Part shown: positions 36,446-44,639 of the stretch, piece after piece
Layout: each line of letters begins with the position of its first letter
Numbering within the stretch: the stretch's first letter is position 1
DNA from: Melioribacter sp051488665
GTDB taxonomy: Bacteria; Bacteroidota; Ignavibacteria; Ignavibacteriales; Melioribacteraceae
Reading direction: 5' to 3'
Length of the DNA: 64,000 nucleotides
NCBI RefSeq assembly: GCF_051488665.1
Contig: NZ_JBPSEG010000007.1
Coordinates: forward strand, 62,001-126,000
The notes under the pieces: model-generated
What the model was told of the DNA's origin: nothing
What the model saw: the letters and a program-made list of their open reading frames with translations, nothing else
The model's database searches: none
Position numbers and translations under genes: made by a program

Positions 36446-37210
36446 ATGAGAAGAAAAACAGGCAATAATTATGTATGCGCCATTGTTCAGGCCCGCACCG
36501 GTTCTACGCGGCTGCCGGGTAAAATTTTCAAAGAGCTCGAAGGCAAACCGATTTTGTGGCATGTGGTAAACCGTTTGTCGCATTCGAAGAAAATCAAGAA
36601 TATAATAATTGCGACTACAGACTTACCCGAAGACGACGCGACAGAAGAATTTTGCAAAGAAAATAAAATCGATTGTTTCAGAGGAAGTTCCGAAGACGTG
36701 CTATCAAGATACTACCAGGCGGCTGTGGACTATGAAGCCGATACAATTGTTCGCGTCACATCCGACTGCCCCGTTATCGATCCGGTCGTAATCGACAAAA
36801 TGATCGATAAATACTTGCGTCTGAATAAGACTGAGAAAGTCGACTACTTGAGCAATACAATCAAAAGGACGTTCCCGCGCGGATTGGACGCCGAAATTTT
36901 CTCTTTCGAAGCCCTTGCCGAAGCGTTCAGGTGCGCCAACGAAAAATACGAGCGTGAACACGTAACTCCGTATATTTATCAGCATCCCGGCATCTTCAAA
37001 ATAGTCAATTACGAAAACGATCGGGATTTTTCTTTTCACAGGTGGACTGTCGATACGGCTGACGATTACGAACTGATGAAACAAATCTACAAAAATCTGT
37101 ATAAGCCGAATAAGCTCTTTTATTTCGAAGACATACTCAAATTATTCGAGAAAAAGCCGGAGCTGATTAAAATAAATCAAAAGGTAAAACAAAAAAGTTT
37201 GGGAGAATAA
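36446..37210 (+). CDS. SpsF/PseF-like cytidylyltransferase
   Basis: 254 aa. CAIVQARTGSTRLPGKIF is the CMP-nonulosonate-synthetase type nucleotide loop (about 10-27). IATTDLPEDDATEEFCKEN and RVTSDCPVIDPVVIDKMI complete the Rossmann-like nucleotidyltransferase core. Proteins of this SpsF group sit in nonulosonate and flagellar glycan loci and probably activate the acid to its CMP form, filling the PseF step here. The match is to SpsF rather than to the classical PseF N terminus, so the symbol is left blank. Last plus-strand gene before a hairpin terminator. Confidence 0.8.
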   Translation: MRRKTGNNYVCAIVQARTGSTRLPGKIFKELEGKPILWHVVNRLSHSKKIKNIIIATTDLPEDDATEEFCKENKIDCFRGSSEDVLSRYYQAAVDYEADTIVRVTSDCPVIDPVVIDKMIDKYLRLNKTEKVDYLSNTIKRTFPRGLDAEIFSFEALAEAFRCANEKYEREHVTPYIYQHPGIFKIVNYENDRDFSFHRWTVDTADDYELMKQIYKNLYKPNKLFYFEDILKLFEKKPELIKINQKVKQKSLGE

Positions 37211-37214
37211 ATCG

Positions 37215-37247
37215 AAAGGCTTCGCGGGAAAAAACGGCGAAGCCTTT
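37215..37247. terminator. bidirectional hairpin terminator
   Basis: AAAGGCTTCGC 37215-37225 and GCGAAGCCTTT 37237-37247 form an 11-bp perfect stem with an 11-nt loop between the convergent spsF-like and fmdB-like genes. Flanking T-runs are short (TTT), but location and stem strength support a shared terminator. Confidence 0.6.
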
Positions 37248-37251
37248 AATA

Positions 37252-37497
37252 TCAATTAAGTCCGCAAGTTCCTGTAGTGCAGCCGCCGAAGGAAGGTACG
37301 CCGCAGCTGCCGTCCGAACATCCTGCCGAAGAGTCGAACGAATCGCTCTCCGTCGAGGCGCTGAATGAAGAGAGCAGCTTTTTATAATTTTTGGATTTGC
37401 AATCGGGGCATTCTACTTCGCCCGGATTGGTTATCGACTTATGAAAGATTTCATACTTTTTACCGCAATCGTTGCATCTGTATTCGTAAACGGGCAT
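37252..37497 (-). CDS. FmdB-family zinc-ribbon protein
   Basis: 81 aa. MPVYEYRCNDCGKKYEIF opens the protein, with two CxxC knuckles (Cys8/Cys11 and Cys30/Cys33) that would bind one zinc. The C-terminal 30 residues are Ser/Gly/Cys-rich with further cysteines. The family acts as putative regulators or folding partners of unknown mechanism. It follows the FAH gene by 12 nt. Confidence 0.88.
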   Translation of the reverse strand: MPVYEYRCNDCGKKYEIFHKSITNPGEVECPDCKSKNYKKLLSSFSASTESDSFDSSAGCSDGSCGVPSFGGCTTGTCGLN

Positions 37498-37509
37498 GGA
37501 TGATTCTCC

Positions 37510-38169
37510 TTATTTGATTATTTCCGTATCTATTATTCCGATATTTTCAAGCTCGGCGTGAATTTTATCTCCCGGTACAACTCTTCCCACTCCTTCCGGT
37601 GTGCCTGTAAAGATAAGGTCGCCTTTTTCGAGAGTCATTTTAGACGAAATATATTTTACTATTTTTACTGGGTCGAACATCATGTTTTTGATCGAAGAGT
37701 TTTGTCTTAATTCGCCGTTGACCGAGAGTTTTATCGTTTCGTCGCCTTTCAGTTTGTAATCTTTCTTCAATACGAATTCGGACAGAACCGCGGAAGTATC
37801 GAAGCACTTCGAAAGAGTCCACGGGTCGCCTTTTTCCATAAACTCTTTTTGAAGGTCTCTCAAGGTCATGTCGAGCCCTACGGCATATCCCGCAATAGCG
37901 TCTTCGGCGGATGAGTCGTCGGCGTTTTTGACTGCATTCCCTATTAATAAAACAAGCTCAACTTCGTGATGCAGGTTATTGGAATAATCCGGGTGGATTA
38001 CTTTATCGCCCGAATAAATCACATTCGAAGCCGTTTTCAGGAAAATAACCGGAAATTCAGGCACTTCGTTTCCGAGTTCCAATGCATGGGCGGCATAGTT
38101 TCTGCCGACGCAGACTATCTTGCCTATCGGAATCTCGCCGTTACTGTTTTTGATTTTTAAATATTTCAT
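37510..38169 (-). CDS. Fumarylacetoacetate hydrolase-family protein (FAHD1-like)
   Basis: 219 aa. GKIVCVGRNYAAHALELG, HHEVELVLLIG with the paired metal-binding glutamates, and the C-terminal KGDLIFTGTPEGVG are the FAH-fold motifs. Members include acylpyruvate hydrolases and oxaloacetate decarboxylases acting on 2-oxo acids with Mg2+. The FAHD1-like short form is the best match; the substrate is unproven. Confidence 0.9.
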   Translation of the reverse strand: MKYLKIKNSNGEIPIGKIVCVGRNYAAHALELGNEVPEFPVIFLKTASNVIYSGDKVIHPDYSNNLHHEVELVLLIGNAVKNADDSSAEDAIAGYAVGLDMTLRDLQKEFMEKGDPWTLSKCFDTSAVLSEFVLKKDYKLKGDETIKLSVNGELRQNSSIKNMMFDPVKIVKYISSKMTLEKGDLIFTGTPEGVGRVVPGDKIHAELENIGIIDTEIIK

Positions 38170-38211
38170 AGCTCCAGTTAGATGATTATTGATGAAATTG
38201 GTTTCAGCATA

Positions 38212-39702
38212 TTAATTTTTCTTTTCAAACAATAATTCCGTAAAAATAAAATCGGGCGAATTGGGAACTTCCACGCTGAACTGCTTAACGTTTCCTTCGA
38301 AGTCCATATCGAACTTTATCCATCCCCGCGTCAAAAATTCGTCTTCCCAGTCGATAAAGAAAGTGTCGTAATGATAATGATTCAGAACGCCTCTGAATGT
38401 CGGGGTGGGAATAAATTGCAAAAAGAGTTTGCCGTCTTTGAGGCTTACTTCCGCTTCGCCGTACATTTTATCTTCGTATTTACCGCAGTATTTTTCTAAC
38501 GGTAGAGAGGGCGACGTGTTTTTAACCCTGACTTCTTCCCGTCTTTTGAGTTCGTCTTCGTACTTTTGAAGGCGCTCGTCCCATTTTTCTAACATGATTT
38601 TATTATAATCCTGCGGTTCGACGCCCGTAAACAAATCTACAATATAATCGCGTACAGCCGATACCATTCCCGTTTCCATATTGCTCAATATGGCAAAGCC
38701 GAAATTTTCTTCCGGTATTAAAGCCACGGTTGAAATCATGCCGGGCATTCCGCCTCCGTGATAGAGCATTCGTTTCCCGTTGCGGTATCTTATAAACCAG
38801 CCCAAACCGTAATTCATTTCGCCGAATGCAGTCTGATTCGACCACATTTCTTTTGATTGCTTTTCTGTAAAAACAACGACGCTGTCGATTTTCCCTCTGT
38901 TTAATTGAAGGCGAATCCATTGAGCAAGATCGTTTACGGACGAATTGACGCCGAGCGCGCCCCCGGCATTATCCTTTTGAATGTCCGTATAAATCTTTAT
39001 CTCGCCGTCTTTTATATAATGCGCTTTTGCTTTGTTTTTTGACGCAGCCAATTCTTCGTACGAAGTATTTGTGTTTGTCATTTTCAAAGGAACGAGAAAA
39101 TGCTTTTTAATAAAGTCTCCCCACGAAGTATCGGTAACGGCTTTAATAATTTCCGCAGCCGTAATAAACATAATGTTTTGGTATCCGTATTTGGAACGAA
39201 AGCTCGAAACCGGTTTTAGATACCGGGCGCGGCGTATTACTTCCTTCCGGTCGTAGTTCGAACCGAGCCAAAGGAAATCGCCGCTGAAAGTGGCAAGTCC
39301 GCTCCGGTGCGTTACCAGGTCGCGTATTGTAATTTCATTTGTAACCCACGGGTCGTACATTTGAAAATCGGGAAGATATTCGATTACCCTGTCGTCCCAA
39401 TTTATTTTACCCCGGTCAACCAGAATTGCAAGAGCTGCCGTCGTAAAAGCTTTCGAGCACGAAGCTATTACAAAGAGCGTATTTGCGTCGACCCGCTCGT
39501 CTTTGCCAAATTCCCTTACGCCGTATCCCTTTGCAAAAATTACGGAATCGTCTTTTACAATCGAAACCGCAAAACCCGGCATTTTCCAGTCTTTCATTGC
39601 ATTTTGAATATATTCGTCGAGCCGCTTAAGCTTGTCCGATTGAGCGTTTAATAATTGCGCGGTCAGAAAAAAGAAAATTATCAGGAAGCGTTTTGTCTTC
39701 AT
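38212..39702 (-). CDS. Serine hydrolase, class C beta-lactamase/esterase family
   Basis: 496 aa with a signal peptide (about 1-21). SxxK motif SCSK at 81-84 holds the nucleophilic Ser81 and Lys84; the YxN-type motif is in SKYGYQN; the third motif is HGGGMPG. The ~120-residue C-terminal extension (EKYCGKYEDKMYGEAEVSLKDGKLFLQF) is a DUF3471-like lipocalin-type domain. Such proteins are peptidases or esterases rather than resistance enzymes in most cases. Predicted periplasmic. Confidence 0.85.
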   Translation of the reverse strand: MKTKRFLIIFFFLTAQLLNAQSDKLKRLDEYIQNAMKDWKMPGFAVSIVKDDSVIFAKGYGVREFGKDERVDANTLFVIASCSKAFTTAALAILVDRGKINWDDRVIEYLPDFQMYDPWVTNEITIRDLVTHRSGLATFSGDFLWLGSNYDRKEVIRRARYLKPVSSFRSKYGYQNIMFITAAEIIKAVTDTSWGDFIKKHFLVPLKMTNTNTSYEELAASKNKAKAHYIKDGEIKIYTDIQKDNAGGALGVNSSVNDLAQWIRLQLNRGKIDSVVVFTEKQSKEMWSNQTAFGEMNYGLGWFIRYRNGKRMLYHGGGMPGMISTVALIPEENFGFAILSNMETGMVSAVRDYIVDLFTGVEPQDYNKIMLEKWDERLQKYEDELKRREEVRVKNTSPSLPLEKYCGKYEDKMYGEAEVSLKDGKLFLQFIPTPTFRGVLNHYHYDTFFIDWEDEFLTRGWIKFDMDFEGNVKQFSVEVPNSPDFIFTELLFEKKN

Positions 39703-39792
39703 TTTAGCGCCGATTAATTGTTCATTTGTAAATGAAATATAATAATAGCGTATCTATTTAGAAAAAGGGAAAGTATAAATTAACAGTTAATA

Positions 39793-40323
39793 TTATCGGG
39801 CGCGCTTGTATTTTCCCATCAGTACGGCTTCGCCTAAAATATGTCCTTTCATCAATGCGAGAAGCTTTTTCTTTGTCATCTTATTGTCGGCGGTAAAAAC
39901 CGTATCGAGCGCGTAGAGTTTGAAATAGTATCGGTGAATTCCCGAGGGAGGACACGGACCTCCGTATGAATTTAGTCCCCAGTCGTTCAAACCCTCGACG
40001 GAATTCGAAGGAATCTGTTTTTTGTTCGAAGCTCCTTCGGGAAGGGAATCGATGCCGGGAAGAATATTATACAATATCCAGTGTACCCAGTCTCCAATCG
40101 GAGCGTCGGGGTCGTCGTTTATCAAGGCGAGCGACCGGGCTCCTTCGGGTATATTGTTCCATTTCAAAGGGGGCGAAACGTTTTCTCCGTCGCAGGTAAA
40201 ACGGACGGGTATCATGCCTTCGTTTTCGAATGCCGGCGAAATCAATTCGAATTTCATTGCCACCTCCGTATTGCAATAATTGCCGAAAACAATTAAGAAA
40301 AATATCGTTAATAATTTTTTCAT
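39793..40323 (-). CDS. YbhB/YbcL-family (PEBP-like) protein
   Basis: 176 aa with an N-terminal hydrophobic export segment. FTCDGENVSPPLKW, INDDPDAPIGDWVHWILYN and GPCPPSGIHRYYFKLYALD are the phosphatidylethanolamine-binding protein signatures, including the DPDAP anion pocket and His in VHW. Bacterial members have no established enzyme activity. The start codon shares one base with the stop of the upstream gene (TAATG), so translation may be coupled. Confidence 0.9.
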   Translation of the reverse strand: MKKLLTIFFLIVFGNYCNTEVAMKFELISPAFENEGMIPVRFTCDGENVSPPLKWNNIPEGARSLALINDDPDAPIGDWVHWILYNILPGIDSLPEGASNKKQIPSNSVEGLNDWGLNSYGGPCPPSGIHRYYFKLYALDTVFTADNKMTKKKLLALMKGHILGEAVLMGKYKRAR

Positions 40324-41072
40324 TATGCCGAGAGAGATAAAATTTTTTCCTTGGAAAAGAAATTGGGGAATTTACGCACAATGCATTGACCGATCATCTC
40401 CGCAATTTCGTCGGCTTCCAATAAGTTTGTATTTATTACCGCGTGGTAGAGGAGCGGATCTTCAATGTTTTTGTGAAAAAATTTCCAGATGTACTGTTTG
40501 CGCGCGTCGTCTTCTTCCCGGATAAAATCAGCCGCCTTTTTGTAGTCGAGATTATAGAGCCGGCAGGCGTTTTCAATTCTGTAAGACAAAGGAGCGACCA
40601 GTCGAATGTGAAACGCATTTTTTCTTTTGGCCGTAATGATGTTTGCGCCTCTGCCCACGATAATTACATTGCCGAAGTCGGCTAATTTTAATATTGTCTG
40701 GGATATTTTTCTGAGCAAAAGAATTTTCGAAGGCGTAACGCCGAGCAGCTCGCCGAACCACGTTTCTATTTTCGGAGGTTTTTCTTCGTGTAAATATTTT
40801 CTGAAATGATCCGGAAGCTGATGGTCTTCCATTATTCTTTCGATCAAAGCTTTGTCGAAATACGCCCAATCGTCGTAACCCTCGATTGCCCTTTTGTTGA
40901 AATATTCCACGAGCTTTTCGCAGATTACGGCGGCTCCGACTCCGGTTTCCCTCGAAATTGTGATTACCGGGCCGGGATTTAATTTTCGGTGATGAATTCG
41001 CGCCTCTTCAGAATCCCTGTAATGCTTTTCAATATAGATGCGAGCTTTTTCGTATGCCCCGAGAACCTTCAT
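40323..41072 (-). CDS. Cytidylate kinase-like family protein
   Basis: 249 aa. PVITISRETGVGAAVICEKL near residues 34-53 is the P-loop-like start of the cytidylate-kinase-like family, but the canonical GxxGxGKS/T is altered to RETGVGAA, so phosphoryl transfer is doubtful. Later GNVIIVGRGANII and RLVAPLSYRIENA are family features. About 30 N-terminal residues precede the domain. The true role of this group is unclear. PEBP gene follows by a one-base overlap. Confidence 0.75.
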   Translation of the reverse strand: MKVLGAYEKARIYIEKHYRDSEEARIHHRKLNPGPVITISRETGVGAAVICEKLVEYFNKRAIEGYDDWAYFDKALIERIMEDHQLPDHFRKYLHEEKPPKIETWFGELLGVTPSKILLLRKISQTILKLADFGNVIIVGRGANIITAKRKNAFHIRLVAPLSYRIENACRLYNLDYKKAADFIREEDDARKQYIWKFFHKNIEDPLLYHAVINTNLLEADEIAEMIGQCIVRKFPNFFSKEKILSLSA

Positions 41073-41226
41073 TGTCCACCCCCTTGTTTTGTTGGCAATC
41101 AGGATGAGGAGAGTTCGCCTAAAATCTAATAAAAAGTCAGGTCAAAGTGAATAGAAATATCAAAGGATAAACGCACACTTTATCCCGAATATTTTATAAA
41201 TATCAATAAAGCGGCATACGGAAAAT

Positions 41227-42282
41227 TTACGGTAAATACGCGGCTTTGTTGATGTCCTCTAAACTTTTTATTTTGACCGGCGGATCGAGATATTTATCGA
41301 GGAAGCCGTAAATCTTTATTCTGATGCGCCGCGCTTCTTTTGTATCGAGTCGATCGAAAGAATGTCCTCCGGGCATATCTTTGAAAATTTCGTATTCGAA
41401 TTTTTTGCCGGCGGCTTTTAACGATTTAATAAGATGTTCCACTTCCAGAACGTTAACGTCTTCGTCGTTTGTATTTGTATGAATCAATAGCGGTATTTTT
41501 AATTTATCGGCGTTCCATGCGGGCGATCTGCGTCTGTACTCGTTAACGTTTTCGTCCGCTGTTTGACCGATATGATAATCCGCCGAATAGAGAGCTCTGT
41601 AGCTGTCGTCTTTGTATCCCATCCGGGCGATCAAATCGCTTACGGGAACGCCGGCAAAACAGACTTTGTAATTTTCCGGATGCTCGAATGAATTCATCAA
41701 CGCAATCAGTCCGCCGTGACTCCAGCCGATAATGCCGACGCGGTTTTCGTCGGCGAAGTCGTAGTTATCGAGAACGAATTGTCTGCTGGCGTTAACGTCT
41801 TCGATTTCAAGACCGCCGTAATCGATTTTTTCATAAAAGGATTTTCCGTATCCTGTGCTTCCGCGATATTCCGCCGCCACTACTATATATTTTTGATAAA
41901 TCAATTCTCTGATAATATGCGTGTAGTAAGTGCTGAAGTTTGCATGTACTCCCCCGTGCGGAAATACAATTACCGGATACTTTTTGGAATAATCAATTCC
42001 TTTGGGGATGAAAATATAAGACCAGAATTTAACAGGATTGCCGGCTCCCTGTCCGGTGGGATTTTTTTCTTTCCAAAGAGGAGGTCCCGTCAGGAAAACT
42101 TTGTCGATAAACGCTACATCGCCCACGCGTTGAAACCATATAACATCGTCGATCTTTTTTTCTAATACGTCAAGGCGGTGGTCCAGAAGTTCGCTGCTGT
42201 TTTTAAGAGCTCTCAGCTCTTCTTTGACGTCCTGAGCGAATAATGTTGTAAACGAAATTAAAATCATAAGTAAGATTTTCAT
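41227..42282 (-). CDS. S9-family peptidase / prolyl oligopeptidase-like hydrolase
   Basis: 351 aa with a signal peptide (about 1-16, ending LFAQ). YPVIVFPHGGVHANF gives the oxyanion region, GIIGWSHGGLIAL the nucleophile serine, TNTNDEDVNVLE the catalytic aspartate and GGHSF the histidine. The beta-propeller of larger S9 enzymes is missing; residues 17-100 are a short coiled-coil-like lead. Likely an exported peptidase or esterase. Confidence 0.82.
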   Translation of the reverse strand: MKILLMILISFTTLFAQDVKEELRALKNSSELLDHRLDVLEKKIDDVIWFQRVGDVAFIDKVFLTGPPLWKEKNPTGQGAGNPVKFWSYIFIPKGIDYSKKYPVIVFPHGGVHANFSTYYTHIIRELIYQKYIVVAAEYRGSTGYGKSFYEKIDYGGLEIEDVNASRQFVLDNYDFADENRVGIIGWSHGGLIALMNSFEHPENYKVCFAGVPVSDLIARMGYKDDSYRALYSADYHIGQTADENVNEYRRRSPAWNADKLKIPLLIHTNTNDEDVNVLEVEHLIKSLKAAGKKFEYEIFKDMPGGHSFDRLDTKEARRIRIKIYGFLDKYLDPPVKIKSLEDINKAAYLP

Positions 42283-42426
42283 GACTGCCCCTTTTAATAA
42301 TTATCGGTAACAAATTAAAGAATTAATTCAAAATAATGAAGGAGGGTTTTCGTTCTCACGTTTTGGGGTTCGTAGTTTTGGGGTTCAACGTTCTTGGTTT
42401 GGGAGTTCAAGGTTGTTGTGTAATTA

Positions 42427-42450
42427 GGGATTGGGGGTTAGGGATCAGGG
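42427..42450 (+). other. G-quadruplex-forming motif
   Basis: Four guanine runs (GGG 42427-42429, GGGGG 42433-42437, GGG 42441-42443, GGG 42448-42450) with loops of 3, 3 and 4 nt satisfy the G3+N1-7 rule. It is embedded in imperfect repeats of the TTAGGGAT type. Confidence 0.6.
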
Positions 42451-42581
42451 ATTAGTGATCAGAAATTCTTTTTTTTGATAGACAATTGCCGATAGTTTTG
42501 ACGTATAAAATGCGCTTTTTTTAACGAAGAACTTTGAACCTCAGCACTCATAACGTCCGCACGCCTGAACGGGGAACGCCC

Positions 42582-42747
42582 TCGTCTTTGCGAGGAGCGA
42601 GCAAAGCGAACGACGAAGCAAACTCAATTTAAGCCGTAGATCGCGCGAAGAGCTCAAAGACACAATCTATCCGAATCAGCCAGCATTAATGAAGATAATA
42701 TTCCACGCTGTCTTTCTGAACCCGCCAACGGCGGGTGAAGAATCTCA
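42582..42747. repeat. Interspersed palindromic repeat, copy A
   Basis: About 166 nt, closely matching 44141-44307 in the same orientation. It begins TCGTCTTTGCGAGGAGCG with an inverted repeat (CTTTGC/GCAAAG and TCGT/ACGA) and ends with ACCCGCC-loop-GGCGGGT followed by GAAGAATCTC. Both modules resemble REP-type elements seen in many bacterial genomes. No ORF inside. Confidence 0.8.
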
Positions 42748-42908
42748 ATTCTTGAGAACCGAAATGCCGGATAAACTGCAGACCAAATGACGAAGAATAA
42801 AAAAACATAAAATTTAAATGAGAGAGTTGATTTTTTTTTTCTAATTGTTATTATCTTGTCAAAGTAAAATTAATTAGTTTAATACGAGGGTAAAACGGGG
42901 GCAATCCG

Positions 42909-43928
42909 ATGAAAAACCTGATAAAATCATTTCTTATTGTAGTAATACTACTTGTAAATTCCTGCGGAGAAGGAATAACCGAACCCGAACCGGGAAGACG
43001 GGACTATGTATGGGAGGTGGATACACTAAACTACCCGTATGCTCCTATGATAAGAATATGGGGTACCTCACCTAATAATATATGGACAATAAGCAGTGGT
43101 GAGCATGCAAAATCTATTGCACACTTTGACGGGAAATCATGGAGTGTCTTTGGAGTTGATGGTAATGCAGGTTTAACCGCTCTCTGGGGTTTTATTAATA
43201 GCAAAGTGTTTACGGGAAATATACGTGGACAGATATGGCAATATAACGGTTCTGGATGGTTTTTATTTTATCAGCTGGAGAAAGACAGACGAACAGATAT
43301 TGGGATTAATAATATCTGGGGGATATCCGAGAATGACTTTTATGCTTTTGGAGCATACCCGGATAGTATGAAATTATTTAATAATAGTGTAATAGCTCAT
43401 TATTACAGAGGTGAATGGAATATGCTGAATACTGGCTTTATTACAGGTCTTATTGCTAATTTATATAAGAATCAGGATAATGGAAATATATACTTTCAGG
43501 TTTTAAAAATAGGAGGATCTATACATCCCGATAGTACAATTATTTGTGAATATAGTAAGAGTGGAATAAAAAAATTATACACTAGTCTTAATATACGTGG
43601 CGAAACCGCGAACATAAGTTTGATAAATAAAGACGTTTATTTCATACTGGGAAATAGAATAGCAAAAATAAAAAACGGTAAATTTAATACAATACTTGAG
43701 ATCAACAACTCCAAATTTTTACAACGACTCTGGGGAAGATCTGAAAAAGATCTATTCCTTCTCATGACTGATGGCTTGGTACATTATGATGGTAGTACAT
43801 ATGAATATATAATACACTTTAATAAAACTGGCGCAATAGTTTCTGGTTCTGTAATATTAGATAAAGATGCTTTTTTCTTAATACGGGAGTATCCTTATAA
43901 TTTGATATATCACGGAAAACTAAAATAG
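42909..43928 (+). CDS. Orphan propeller-like lipoprotein
   Basis: 339 aa with a lipobox ending VNSC (Cys19). The rest contains repeated IWGTSPNNIWTI, LWGFINSK, IWGISENDFYAFG and LWGRSEKDLFLL segments, a W-G-x-S-x-N/D-I/F pattern spaced irregularly and suggesting propeller blades. No enzyme motif. AT-rich codon use unlike its neighbours. It stands alone between two direct repeats, so it may have been acquired or moved with them. Confidence 0.65.
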   Translation: MKNLIKSFLIVVILLVNSCGEGITEPEPGRRDYVWEVDTLNYPYAPMIRIWGTSPNNIWTISSGEHAKSIAHFDGKSWSVFGVDGNAGLTALWGFINSKVFTGNIRGQIWQYNGSGWFLFYQLEKDRRTDIGINNIWGISENDFYAFGAYPDSMKLFNNSVIAHYYRGEWNMLNTGFITGLIANLYKNQDNGNIYFQVLKIGGSIHPDSTIICEYSKSGIKKLYTSLNIRGETANISLINKDVYFILGNRIAKIKNGKFNTILEINNSKFLQRLWGRSEKDLFLLMTDGLVHYDGSTYEYIIHFNKTGAIVSGSVILDKDAFFLIREYPYNLIYHGKLK

Positions 43929-44639
43929 GGAGGCGTTATGTAAATAGAGTCATTATGAAAGATTTTAAAAAATCTATTTGCTAAAATTATTAAAACAACG
44001 TATCCAGGCAAATATGATCATCAATATTTTGCTCTTTGTTGAATGCTTGCTATCTTAAAAGAATAGCGATGAAAACAAATTAATATAATAGCTTAGTATA
44101 TTAGGAGGGTAAAATGAAGAATAAGATAAATAATAATGCTTCGTCTTTGCGAGGAGTGAGCAAAGCGAACGACGAAGCAAACTCTAATTAACCGCTGAGA
44201 GCGCGAAGAGCGCAAAGGACACAGTCTTTCCGAATCAGCCAACATTAATGAAGATGATATTCCACGCTGTCTTTCTGAACCCGCCATCGGCGGGTGAAGA
44301 ATCTCAAAAATCTGTCGTGCGGATTTTTCGACATGCCGCCGTCGTGTAATTCCTCAAAATTGCCGGATAGTTTTATCATTGTGTCCCTGTGAAAAGAGAA
44401 GGGAAGTTTTCTTTTGTCTTTGAAAGATAAATGCGGCTAAAGTAATTTTTCCTTTGTACAAAAACAACAAACTAAAAACGCCGTAACGCCCGCACCAAGA
44501 ACCTGCCACCGCCAGGCAGACGTCCGAACTTCAGCGCGAATTTTATAAACCCAGTAATAAAAAAATCCTCGTTAATAATTACATTTCTCGCTATTTTAAA
44601 AACAAATCAAATTCATCAATTAATAAATACGGGTTCAAC
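43929..44639. other. Long intergenic region holding repeat copy B
   Basis: 711 nt with no supported CDS. It contains repeat copy B at 44141-44307 and a smaller hairpin CTGCC-ACCGCCA-GGCAG near 44504-44520, similar in style to the repeats. An ORF on the minus strand across the repeat is a by-product of its GC-rich palindromes. Confidence 0.5.
44141..44307. repeat. Interspersed palindromic repeat, copy B
   Basis: Direct repeat of copy A, start-to-start distance 1559 nt, with substitutions scattered along it. Same TCGTCTTTGCGAGGAG inverted-repeat head and ACCCGCC/GGCGGGT tail ahead of GAAGAATCTC. It lies after the orphan lipoprotein gene, so the two copies bracket it. Confidence 0.8.

Larger units (their letters stand above)
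42283..42908. other. Long intergenic region with repeats and G-rich tract
   Basis: 626 nt without a convincing gene. It holds TTTTGGGGTTC-type partial repeats at about 42359-42395, the G4 motif at 42427-42450 and repeat copy A at 42582-42747. TTGTCA near 42856 with TTTAAT 16 nt further is a weak promoter candidate for the lipoprotein gene. Confidence 0.5.

Noticed and set aside
36446..37210. Classical PseF annotation for the cytidylyltransferase
   Set aside because: Motifs are closer to SpsF; the PseF step is likely but the specific symbol is not supported.
44093..44287. 64-codon minus-strand ORF across repeat copy B
   Set aside because: Arises from the GC-rich palindromes of the repeat; no ribosome-binding site or homologous look.
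42582..44307. Insertion sequence or composite transposon formed by the two repeats
   Set aside because: No transposase, no terminal inverted repeats of IS type and no target-site duplication seen; direct repeats of REP type fit better.
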